Assembly: GCF_000224515.1 (NCBI RefSeq)
Contig: NZ_AGAF01000071.1
Location: 1 to 43,636 of the forward strand
Direction: 5' to 3'
Length of the DNA: 43,636 nucleotides
From: Desulfosporosinus sp. OT
GTDB taxonomy: Bacteria > Bacillota > Desulfitobacteriia > Desulfitobacteriales > Desulfitobacteriaceae
The position numbers and the translations under genes are program-made. This document shows positions 14,791 through 23,019 of the stretch, one piece after another (the stretch's first letter is position 1; the number at the start of each line of letters is the position of its first letter). The notes under the pieces are model-generated. The model worked only from the letters and a program-made list of their open reading frames with translations. It had not been told where the DNA came from and ran no database searches.

Positions 14791-15363
14791 TTGGAAAAAG
14801 TGTTTGTCGGCTGTTCAATGCTTGAGAATGAAATTGAACAAGTTATGAAAAAAATGGGCTTACAAAACAAGACAGTTTTTATAGATGCAGCACTGCATGT
14901 TAATTTAGATCGCTTAGAAGAGGCTGTCCGTCGAAGACTCGATGAAACTAGCCACATTGGTAAGCCTATTATTCTAGTAGGGAATAAATGTCACCCTGAC
15001 ATGGAATTGATTTCTCAAGAATACGATGGGCAAATTGTATCAAGGTGTAATTGTTTAGATCTCCTTCTTGGAGATAAGATGAAAGAGTTAGATAAGGAAG
15101 CCAATATTTTCTATATCACGAGCGGCTGGTTAGAGAAATGGAAAGAGATTTTCATAACCGGGCTAGGTTGGGATGAGATTGATGGCAGGCAAAATTTTGG
15201 TTTCTATGACAAAATACTATTGCTTGACTTGGGAACCCCTATTGACGACATGGATATGTTAGAATTCTTTGAATTTACCCAAGTACCTATCGAACTGTAC
15301 CCAATCTCCTTAGATAATCTAGAACTAGAACTTAAAAAGCTTCTTGATATTGAATCCACCTAA
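14791..15363 (+). CDS. DUF1638 domain protein
   Basis: 190 residues, cytosolic. C8 near the start (VFVGCSMLENEIEQVM), NKCHPDM (C67) and SRCNCLDLLLG (C86, C88) match the conserved cysteine pattern of DUF1638, which is often found beside corrinoid-dependent methyltransferase genes in anaerobes; its reaction is unknown. No methyltransferase is adjacent here. The start is a TTG: AAGGAGG lies eight bases upstream, and the ATG six bases before the TTG is in another frame. A weak 8-bp hairpin (15399-15427) follows the stop. Confidence 0.8.
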   Translation: MEKVFVGCSMLENEIEQVMKKMGLQNKTVFIDAALHVNLDRLEEAVRRRLDETSHIGKPIILVGNKCHPDMELISQEYDGQIVSRCNCLDLLLGDKMKELDKEANIFYITSGWLEKWKEIFITGLGWDEIDGRQNFGFYDKILLLDLGTPIDDMDMLEFFEFTQVPIELYPISLDNLELELKKLLDIEST

Positions 15364-15463
15364 ATTCAAACTGCTGTCCTCGTAAAATTTATTACGTCCT
15401 AAAGACAGGGGCTGACTCAGTCTTTAGAATAGGCAATTATGGGATACGAAGGAGGTGAAAATA

Positions 15464-15598
15464 ATGTTTGACGCTACTAAAAAAGATACTGCAATTGCTG
15501 CTTTAGCAGAACTCTGTCTTAAATGTGGAGATAAACATTCGGATGAATGTTACCTTGCCAAAGCAGTCGCTGCTGCAAAAGCAATTCCGACAGCATAA
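15464..15598 (+). CDS. 44-residue Cys-containing protein, unknown
   Basis: Short but with an excellent ribosome binding site (AAGGAGGTG eight bases before the ATG) and a strong terminator after it. Sequence runs MFDATKKDTAIAALAELCLK, then CGDKHSDECYLAKAVAAAKA. C18, C21 and C29 with H25 could bind a metal; the flanks are Ala-rich helices. I do not recognise the family. It may be co-transcribed with the DUF1638 gene 100 bases upstream. Confidence 0.6.
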   Translation: MFDATKKDTAIAALAELCLKCGDKHSDECYLAKAVAAAKAIPTA

Positions 15599-15637
15599 TA
15601 AAGAATCATTTTTGATATTACATGCCTATCGCTATTT

Positions 15638-15677
15638 GAAAGGCTCATAACCAGTTAAGTCTGGGTATGAGCCTTTT
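15638..15677 (+). terminator. Intrinsic terminator after the 44-residue gene
   Basis: AAAGGCTCATAACCAG pairs with CTGGGTATGAGCCTTT (one mismatch) and is followed by T residues. It separates this unit from the convergent glycogen operon, whose last stop is at 15713, and may serve both. Confidence 0.88.
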
Positions 15678-15712
15678 TCCAGGTGATCCTTGATAAAGAA
15701 TATGTCCGGCTA

Positions 15713-18700
15713 TTATCTCTTTGTTTTCTCCACTTGAGTACAGAGCCAACTTTTTATTTCATCCGTAACGAGATTTTTATCTAATTGCCACTGCCAATTT
15801 CCATTGACCGTCCCTGGGATATTCATTCTGGCTTTCTCGCCTAATCCCAAAATATCTTGCATTGGTGTAATTACCCACACTGCTTGGCTCAAATAGACTT
15901 CCTCTATCAATTTGCGACACGCTTCTCTGTTCCTATCTGCAGGGTCCACACCGCTGCTGAGCAAGGCCCCTCCTTCTGCCACATGATTTTTTTCATACCA
16001 ACCCAGCAAAGTATTGTTATCATGAGTTCCAGTATAATAGACAAAATTAGTTTCATGCTCCATCGAAATCTTTTCTAGAGGCGTGAACTGAAGGACCTTT
16101 ATTCCAGGAAAACCAAAAATCTGTTTCAGACAATTGACTTCCGTAGTTATAACTCCTAAATCTTCAACAATTAGTGGGCATTTCTCGAATGTCTCAACCA
16201 GGCTTTCAAAAAATCGTTTCCCTGGTCCTTTCATCCAACGCCCCCTTTCTGCTGTTTCTTCTTGGGCATCAACCTCCCAATAGGCTTCAAAACCTCGGAA
16301 ATGATCCAGACGAAGGTAATCAAACAGTTCTAACCCGAACTGTATTCGCTTTTTCCACCAATCATACTGAGTAACGTGCATAGCATCCCAGTCATAGACA
16401 GGATTTCCCCATAACTGGCCTGTCTTACTAAAATAGTCAGGTGGTACACCTACCGTTTTAGCAGGTCTTCCACACTTATCCAGCACAAATAAACTGCGGT
16501 TCACCCATACATCACAGCTATCGGCAGCAACAAAATGAGGTATATCGCCAATAAGTTGAACGCCTTTTGATTTGGCGTAAGTTTTTAAATTATCCCATTG
16601 AAAGTAAAAGGTATATTGTAAGAATTGGATGAAACCCATTTCTTCTAGCAGTTGCAAAGAATACTTAGACAACCCATCTTTCTCACGAGCAGCAATTCCT
16701 GGTTCCCAGTCATACCAGGGAATATCTCCGAAATGAGTCTTTAAGGCCCGGAAGAGAACATAATCATCAAGCCATTCTTTGGTTTTAGATTTAAAGCGCA
16801 AATAGTTTTCCAATGAAAGATAGCTGGACTTCTCAGAACCAGATAATCCTGTGGAGATTGACTCCAGTTGAGTCTTAAATTGCCGATAGGCTTCATTGAG
16901 TAATTCAAGTTTCAGCTCTTTAAAAGCTAGGGACAAGAGACTTTTTCGAAGGCCTAAACTCTTAATATGTTCGTATTTTTGATGGGTCACTGCAAAACTT
17001 AAAAGTCCTTCCCTGACCAAGTGATCGAGACTGATAAACATCGGGTTCCCGGCAAACACTGACTCACTTTGGTAGGGACAATCTCCCACTCCTGCAGGAT
17101 TCAAAGGCAAAACCTGCCATAAAGATTGCTTGGAGTCCACTAAAAAATCAACAAACTCATATGCTTCATTCCCGAAATCTCCCAGCCCCCAAGAAGAGGG
17201 CAAAGAACTAATGTGCAATAAAACTCCGCACGAACGGTGAAGTTGCAAATTGTTAGGCAAGGTAGTTCTATTCAATAAAGCTCGTCCACATAGGGAGTTG
17301 ATTGGCAAAGCATTTAATATTTCCGGAGCCAGCTTTTCTCCGTTGATTAAGTCAATCACAAAATTGGAATGGGTCAGCTCTGTCTCGAGATTCACTATTT
17401 TTATTTCCTCGGAATGACGATTGATGAGGATTATTATTTCTTCCTCGTTCCCTACCCGCCTAAAGCCATAAACATCTGGTTCATAGAAAAACGACCCAAA
17501 ATCACCTGTCTGTAAAACTTCATATTCAGCGTGCAGGCGTAGGATTCGTCGATACCAATCCAAGATTTCTTGGTCTTCCTTACCCCAGGGATAGGTTCCT
17601 CGGTTATAAGGGTCAGGATACCCTTCCAAGCCTGCTTCATCACCATAATAGATACAAGGAACTCCAGGAAAGGTCATTTGCACTAAACTTAAAATTTTAA
17701 GCCGTTGCACAGCCAATTTTCGGGCAAAATTAGAAAGTTTGAAGTTCCTCTGCTCCGTAACTGACAAACTTTGTTCTGGCGGAGCAGCTCCTAAAAGAGT
17801 CAAGATTCGTGTCGTATCATGACTTCCGATAAGGTTCATGGCTGCATAGAAATTCTCGCGGGGATAATTTTCATACAAACTCATAACTTTTTGATGAAGG
17901 AGACAGGAATCACTTTGTCCGAGAATAAATTGCAGAAAGCTGGTGCGGAAAGGATAGTTCATCGTCCCATCCAGTTCATTTCCAAAAAAGTATTCGCGTT
18001 GTTTAGCATAGCTTATTTTATTGGAAGCATCTTCCCATACTTCCCCGATCAGAACTGCATTGGAGCAAATACGTTTAATCGCTTGCCGAAGTTCCTGAAT
18101 AAACTCGTCTGGAAGCTCATCAGCAACATCCAACCGCCACCCAGCAACCCCCATGTTTAGCCACTTATTAATAACACTTTCTTCTGAACCATAAATAAAC
18201 TGTCGATAAGAAGGGTTCATTTCGTTGACCTCAGGTAGGGAATCGACACCCCACCATGATTGATACTCTTGATGATCTGGTTTAAACTGATACCAATTAT
18301 AATAGGGAGAGTCAATCGATTGATAAGCCCCTAAGCTTTGATAATTGCCATATTTATTAAAATAGACACTGTCACTCCCGGTATGACTGAAGACACCATC
18401 TAGGATAATTGAGATCCCATAGTGTCGGGCTGTGTCGATCAGTTGTTTAAAGACCGCATCATCTCCGTACATGGGATCAATCCGGTGATAATCGGCTGTG
18501 TCATACTTATGATTACTCGAGGCTTCAAAAATAGGATTAAAATAGAGTATGCTTATGCCTAATTCTTTAAAGTAGGGCAATTTTTCTAGGACTCCTTGCA
18601 GGGTTCCCCCAAAAAAGTCCCAATCAGTCACTCGCCCCAGCTCGTCCTTAATATAGATCGGCGGATCGGACCAATTAGCATGCAAGAGGGCATTTTTTCG

Positions 18701-19177
18701 TGGATAGATAGTGAATTTGTTTTCGTGCGCGCAATAAAATCGGTCGACAAAGATTTGATACATCGTCCCTTGTTTATACCACTTAGGCACCTCAACGGGC
18801 TTAAACACTGTAATTTGATACGAAGGAGGTTCTTGCTCCCAAAGTTGTCCTGTACCGCCCAGTCTTTCCGGGTTATTTCCATACAGATAAGTTTGCTCTC
18901 CTAAGCAAATCTCAAAATAGTACCAGATCAGCCCGGGGTTATCAGGTACTTTGTATTCAACCTCGAATAGTCTCTTATCCTCAATAGGTGTAGGCGTTTG
19001 ATTCATGGATATAGGGATTTCCCGGTCTGTTTCCCAAAGACGAAGAACGCAGGTCTCAATTGGGACTGTCGAAAAAGTCTTTAAACGGAAGGTTATCCGC
19101 TGTCCACACATGACAGCACCAAACGGTTCACGGTAAAATAAATCGTGAGAATTATGATACGCATTGAACTCTATCAT
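15713..19177 (-). CDS. Bifunctional glycogen-degrading enzyme: GH13 alpha-glucanohydrolase fused to GH77 4-alpha-glucanotransferase
   Basis: 1,154 residues. Residues 1-640 are an N-terminal beta-domain followed by a GH13 barrel with the catalytic motifs ILDGVFSHTG, GWRLDVADELP (nucleophile Asp near 346), LIGEVWED (acid/base Glu near 377) and LIGSHDTTR (Asp near 453). From about residue 645 a complete MalQ/GH77 follows: LHISSLPSSWGLGDFG, DYLRLDHFRGFEAYW, LIVEDLGVIT and TGTHDNNTLLGW. The two halves would trim branches or oligosaccharides and rearrange them, supporting glycogen turnover. The ATG overlaps the glgA TGA by four bases; it is last in the operon. Gene-pair fusions of this kind are annotated in related anaerobes. 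Confidence 0.92.
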   Translation of the reverse strand: MIEFNAYHNSHDLFYREPFGAVMCGQRITFRLKTFSTVPIETCVLRLWETDREIPISMNQTPTPIEDKRLFEVEYKVPDNPGLIWYYFEICLGEQTYLYGNNPERLGGTGQLWEQEPPSYQITVFKPVEVPKWYKQGTMYQIFVDRFYCAHENKFTIYPRKNALLHANWSDPPIYIKDELGRVTDWDFFGGTLQGVLEKLPYFKELGISILYFNPIFEASSNHKYDTADYHRIDPMYGDDAVFKQLIDTARHYGISIILDGVFSHTGSDSVYFNKYGNYQSLGAYQSIDSPYYNWYQFKPDHQEYQSWWGVDSLPEVNEMNPSYRQFIYGSEESVINKWLNMGVAGWRLDVADELPDEFIQELRQAIKRICSNAVLIGEVWEDASNKISYAKQREYFFGNELDGTMNYPFRTSFLQFILGQSDSCLLHQKVMSLYENYPRENFYAAMNLIGSHDTTRILTLLGAAPPEQSLSVTEQRNFKLSNFARKLAVQRLKILSLVQMTFPGVPCIYYGDEAGLEGYPDPYNRGTYPWGKEDQEILDWYRRILRLHAEYEVLQTGDFGSFFYEPDVYGFRRVGNEEEIIILINRHSEEIKIVNLETELTHSNFVIDLINGEKLAPEILNALPINSLCGRALLNRTTLPNNLQLHRSCGVLLHISSLPSSWGLGDFGNEAYEFVDFLVDSKQSLWQVLPLNPAGVGDCPYQSESVFAGNPMFISLDHLVREGLLSFAVTHQKYEHIKSLGLRKSLLSLAFKELKLELLNEAYRQFKTQLESISTGLSGSEKSSYLSLENYLRFKSKTKEWLDDYVLFRALKTHFGDIPWYDWEPGIAAREKDGLSKYSLQLLEEMGFIQFLQYTFYFQWDNLKTYAKSKGVQLIGDIPHFVAADSCDVWVNRSLFVLDKCGRPAKTVGVPPDYFSKTGQLWGNPVYDWDAMHVTQYDWWKKRIQFGLELFDYLRLDHFRGFEAYWEVDAQEETAERGRWMKGPGKRFFESLVETFEKCPLIVEDLGVITTEVNCLKQIFGFPGIKVLQFTPLEKISMEHETNFVYYTGTHDNNTLLGWYEKNHVAEGGALLSSGVDPADRNREACRKLIEEVYLSQAVWVITPMQDILGLGEKARMNIPGTVNGNWQWQLDKNLVTDEIKSWLCTQVEKTKR

Positions 19178-20601
19178 AATAATGATTCATAGATTTCGAT
19201 ATAAGCATTGGCGGATCTGTCCCAACCGAAATCGCTTGTTAAGGCATTCTGACGTAAATTGTTCCATAGTTGCTCTTCTTGATATAATTTCAAGGCATGC
19301 TGTACTGTAAATAGTAATTCATGAGCATTATAATTTAGAAAACTAAATCCGTTTCCAGTGCCATTTAGTTCATTATAGGGCATAACAGTGTCCTTTAAGC
19401 CTCCGGTTTCTCGAACAATAGGAATCGTTCCATAGCGCATGGCGATCATCTGAGAAATCCCACAGGGTTCAAAACGGGAGGGCATTAGAAACATGTCCGC
19501 TCCTGCATATATTTGATGCGCCAATTCATCTGAAAACTCTAATCTTATCGCCAGCTTCTCAGGATATTTTGAGGCGAAATAGCGTAACATTCTTTCATAT
19601 TGAATTTCTCCCGTGCCGAGGATAACGATTTGAACATCTAGCTCAAGTATTTCTTCTATAACGTAGGACAAGAGATCCAGACCTTTCTGATCTACGAGTC
19701 GCGATACCATCCCAATTATTGCGCTATCACCGAGAACCGGTAGTCCAAAAATACTCTGTAAGTGCTTTTTGTTTTCTGCTTTGGCCAGCGGAAAATTGTT
19801 GTATGGCATGACAAGATAGGGGTCCTTATAGGGATCATAGACTTGATAGTCAATACCATTTAAGATACCCATCAAAAATTCGCTTCGCTTTCTTAAAAGC
19901 CCATCGAGGTTTTCCCCATAATAAGAATTCTGGATTTCCTGAGCATAAGTCGGACTCACTGTCGTAATTCGATCTGCATATATCAGCGCTGCCTTCATAA
20001 AATTAATTGCGCCATGAAATTCTAAGGCATCTTCCCTAAAGTACTCCATCCCGAGCCCGACAATGTCCCCAAGAACTTCCTTCGGGAAAATTCCCTGATA
20101 TTTAAGGTTGTGAATCGTAAATACTGTTTTTATCGGGTAATAAAGGGGCTCTCGGTTATAAAATTCTTTGAGCATGAGGGGGATTAAAGCAGTATGCCAA
20201 TCATGACAATGGATGATATCAGGTTTAAACCCCGGTATGTGAATTAAGCTTTCCAGTGCTGCTCGGGAAAAAAACGCAAATCGCTCTGCGTCATCATATT
20301 CCCCATAAACTCGTGGTCGCGAAAAGTAATACTCGTTGTCAATAAAATAATAATGAACCCCTTGGTAAACAATTTCATCTAAACCGCAATATTGTTTGCG
20401 CCAAGCGACTTGGACATCAAAATGGGCCAGGTGTTTAAACTCTCTGCGAAAATGTTCGGCAATGATGCTATATTTCGGCATAATAACTCGGACATCAACA
20501 CCCTGTTTATGCAAAAAGGTTGGTAATGAGCCCCCTACTTCCCCCAGACCTCCTGTTTTAACGAAAGGATCTGCTTCAGTAATCATAAAGACAATTTTCA
20601 T
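19174..20601 (-). CDS. glgA: Glycogen synthase GlgA
   Basis: 475 residues, GT5 family. The ADP-glucose site KTGGLGEVGGSLP is at the N-terminus (family KTGGLGDV), DIIHCHDWHTALIP and KTVFTIHNLKYQG follow, then GMVSRLVDQKGLDLL and the C-terminal glutamate region MPSRFEPCGISQMIAMRYGT. It extends alpha-1,4-glucan from ADP-glucose. AAGGTGGGAGC precedes the ATG. It starts 20 bases after glgD and overlaps the next gene by four bases. Confidence 0.96.
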   Translation of the reverse strand: MKIVFMITEADPFVKTGGLGEVGGSLPTFLHKQGVDVRVIMPKYSIIAEHFRREFKHLAHFDVQVAWRKQYCGLDEIVYQGVHYYFIDNEYYFSRPRVYGEYDDAERFAFFSRAALESLIHIPGFKPDIIHCHDWHTALIPLMLKEFYNREPLYYPIKTVFTIHNLKYQGIFPKEVLGDIVGLGMEYFREDALEFHGAINFMKAALIYADRITTVSPTYAQEIQNSYYGENLDGLLRKRSEFLMGILNGIDYQVYDPYKDPYLVMPYNNFPLAKAENKKHLQSIFGLPVLGDSAIIGMVSRLVDQKGLDLLSYVIEEILELDVQIVILGTGEIQYERMLRYFASKYPEKLAIRLEFSDELAHQIYAGADMFLMPSRFEPCGISQMIAMRYGTIPIVRETGGLKDTVMPYNELNGTGNGFSFLNYNAHELLFTVQHALKLYQEEQLWNNLRQNALTSDFGWDRSANAYIEIYESLL

Positions 20602-20621
20602 ATGCTCCCACCTTTCAAATG

Positions 20622-21746
20622 TTAGATCACAGTTTTTTTGAGGACAACCAAAGGGTTATGTAAAGTTCCTTTTAAAATATTTTCTCCATTTACTTTTACC
20701 GATTTATCGAGAATTGCATAGTCAGTTTGCGCATTGGCATGAATATGACATTTCGGCAGGATTATGCTATTAGTTATTTTACATCCCTGTTCTAGCATCA
20801 CACCTCGGAAAATAATTGAGTTCACTACTTCCCCTGCAATAGTGCAGCCACTTGCAATCAAAGAATTGGTGACCTTGGCTTGTGAAGTGTATTGAGTGGG
20901 TGGATTATCCTTAATTTTTGTATGGATCTGATCTACCCCCAACCATAATCTTCCGCGAACTTCTAAGTCTAATAGCTCCATACTCCGATCAAAGTAATCC
21001 TTAACCTTGCGAATCGTTCCAATCAACGAACAAGTTGGACTGCCATAGATTTTAAGGACTTTCAGATTTGTAGATAGTATATCCATTAAGTCAATACACC
21101 CTATTGAGCTATACTTTTCAATAATGTCCAACAAAATCGCGCGTCGTATGATTAACATATTTACAAAATAAGATTGAACAAGACTTTTCCTTTGTTGCCC
21201 TTTCTTATTATGAATAGTTGATACTTTGTGATCCTTTTCCATTTCCAAAAATATCTCATCTGTCAAATTACTAGAGTTATTCATGTTTTTATAAATCAAG
21301 GTTACGTCGGCATGCTTGTCGTTATGAAATTCAAGTGCATTCTTAAAATTTGTATTATATATCTGATTGCCACTACTAATGACAACATTTTCCGCAAAAT
21401 CTTTGTCCAAGTACTCCATATTATTTTCCAAATCTTTAATACAAAATGTATGATTATTCCCTGTTAAACCATGGAAGACTCCAGGCAAAATAAACAATCC
21501 TCCATCTTTACGGTCTAGAAACCAAGCTTTACCAGCTCCCAAGTGATCAAGAAGAGGTCTATAATGGTGTGGGGTTACCAATCCAATGGTCCTTATTCCG
21601 GAGTTGACCATGCTAGATAACGCGAAATCAAGAATTCGATATCTTCCTCCGAAGGGGACGGCCGCTATTGGCCTTTCTGATGCAAGCCCTTGCAAGTTAT
21701 CAGTTTCGCTATTAGCATAAATAATCCCTATAGCGTTTGACATCAT
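20622..21746 (-). CDS. glgD: GlgD, non-catalytic ADP-glucose pyrophosphorylase subunit
   Basis: 374 residues. It has the nucleotidyltransferase fold (RPIAAVPFGGRYRILDFALS) and the left-handed beta-helix C-terminus (SLIASGCTIAGEVVNSIIF). The nucleotide loop GGxGxRL of active enzymes is missing; the matching stretch reads IYANSETDNLQGLASERP. This fits GlgD subunits, which modulate GlgC in Firmicutes rather than catalyse. The Shine-Dalgarno AAAGG lies eight bases before ATG 21746, so a GTG nine bases earlier is rejected. It sits between glgC and glgA. Confidence 0.93.
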   Translation of the reverse strand: MMSNAIGIIYANSETDNLQGLASERPIAAVPFGGRYRILDFALSSMVNSGIRTIGLVTPHHYRPLLDHLGAGKAWFLDRKDGGLFILPGVFHGLTGNNHTFCIKDLENNMEYLDKDFAENVVISSGNQIYNTNFKNALEFHNDKHADVTLIYKNMNNSSNLTDEIFLEMEKDHKVSTIHNKKGQQRKSLVQSYFVNMLIIRRAILLDIIEKYSSIGCIDLMDILSTNLKVLKIYGSPTCSLIGTIRKVKDYFDRSMELLDLEVRGRLWLGVDQIHTKIKDNPPTQYTSQAKVTNSLIASGCTIAGEVVNSIIFRGVMLEQGCKITNSIILPKCHIHANAQTDYAILDKSVKVNGENILKGTLHNPLVVLKKTVI

Positions 21747-21777
21747 CGCTCCCACCTTTCGAAATCTCCCGAGTCAT

Positions 21778-22959
21778 TTAGACATTCTTACCAGCTTCAA
21801 TAACGGAACCTTCTGTAATTATATGATTATCTTCAACAACTGTAATTCCCTCTTGATCCGAAGCGATATGTCCATCAGCACCGACAAAGCAGTGACGCAT
21901 AATTTCCGCATTCTCTCCAACAATTGTTTTATGGATTATTGAGCCATCGTGAACCTTTACACAAGGTAATAAAATGGAATCTCTAATTTGCACCTCTTTC
22001 CCTACATAAACTCCAGGAGCAATGATTGAATTGCTCACCTTACCATGAATAATACACCCATTACAGACAAGACTGTTCTCAATCTCTGCTGTAGAGCCTA
22101 CGAAGTGTGGTGGTAAGATATCTTCGTTAGAAAATATCCGAAACTTAGGATCAAAAATATTAAGGAAATGACCTTTTCTCAAGGACTCCATATTTGCTTG
22201 ATAATAGCTTTCAATAGTACCGACATCTCGCCAATATCCTTGAAACTCGTACGCATAGACTCGTTTCCCTTGTTTAAGTTGCTGGGGGATAATATTTTTA
22301 CCAAAGTCGTTTTGAGACTTATAATCCTCGGCATCAGCAATTAACGCTTGCTTAAGTGTTGACCAGTTAAAAACATACACTCCCATTGAAGCAAGATTAC
22401 TCTCTGGCTGAGCAGGTTTTTCTGTAAACTCTGTTATTCGTGCATCCCCATCAACGGTTAGAAGACCGAACCGAGAAGCTTCCTCCCATGGAACTTGAAC
22501 TGTAGCAATAGTAATTTCTGAATTTTTCTCCTTGTGAAACTTTAACATAAGGGTATAATCCATTTTATAGACATGATCCCCGGAAAGAATAAGCACATAT
22601 TCAGGATCATAAAAATCAATAAATTCATAATTTTGGTATACGGCATTCGCTGTTCCGTTATACCAACTTCCTTCTTTTTCACCAAGAAAAGGGGGAAGAA
22701 TATGAACACCACTATAAGGATTATCTAGGTCCCAAGCTGAACCCAAACCGATATAGGAATTAAGTAGAAAGGGCTTATATTGGATAAGAACACCGACCGT
22801 GTTAATGTGTGAATTTAAGCAGTTACTCAAGGTAAAGTCAATAATCCGGTACTTGCCACAGAATGAAACTGCGGGTTTGGCCCGTTTTCGAGTCAGACCA
22901 CCTAATCTGCTTCCTTGTCCACCTGCTAAGAGCATCGCTACACATTCTTGCTTTCTCAT
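21778..22959 (-). CDS. glgC: Glucose-1-phosphate adenylyltransferase GlgC
   Basis: 393 residues. Starts with [20 protein letters not shown], the intact catalytic loop, then [34 protein letters not shown] with the metal-binding Asp, and a beta-helix with hexapeptide repeats at the C-terminus. It makes ADP-glucose from glucose-1-phosphate and ATP, the committed step of glycogen synthesis. GAGGAGGGG precedes the ATG. It forms the catalytic partner of the downstream GlgD. Confidence 0.96.
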   Translation of the reverse strand: MRKQECVAMLLAGGQGSRLGGLTRKRAKPAVSFCGKYRIIDFTLSNCLNSHINTVGVLIQYKPFLLNSYIGLGSAWDLDNPYSGVHILPPFLGEKEGSWYNGTANAVYQNYEFIDFYDPEYVLILSGDHVYKMDYTLMLKFHKEKNSEITIATVQVPWEEASRFGLLTVDGDARITEFTEKPAQPESNLASMGVYVFNWSTLKQALIADAEDYKSQNDFGKNIIPQQLKQGKRVYAYEFQGYWRDVGTIESYYQANMESLRKGHFLNIFDPKFRIFSNEDILPPHFVGSTAEIENSLVCNGCIIHGKVSNSIIAPGVYVGKEVQIRDSILLPCVKVHDGSIIHKTIVGENAEIMRHCFVGADGHIASDQEGITVVEDNHIITEGSVIEAGKNV

Positions 22960-23019
22960 ACATATTTCCCCTCCTCTAAGTTATAAAATTGTTTTCATAC
23001 TGACCCAACCTCTCAATAA

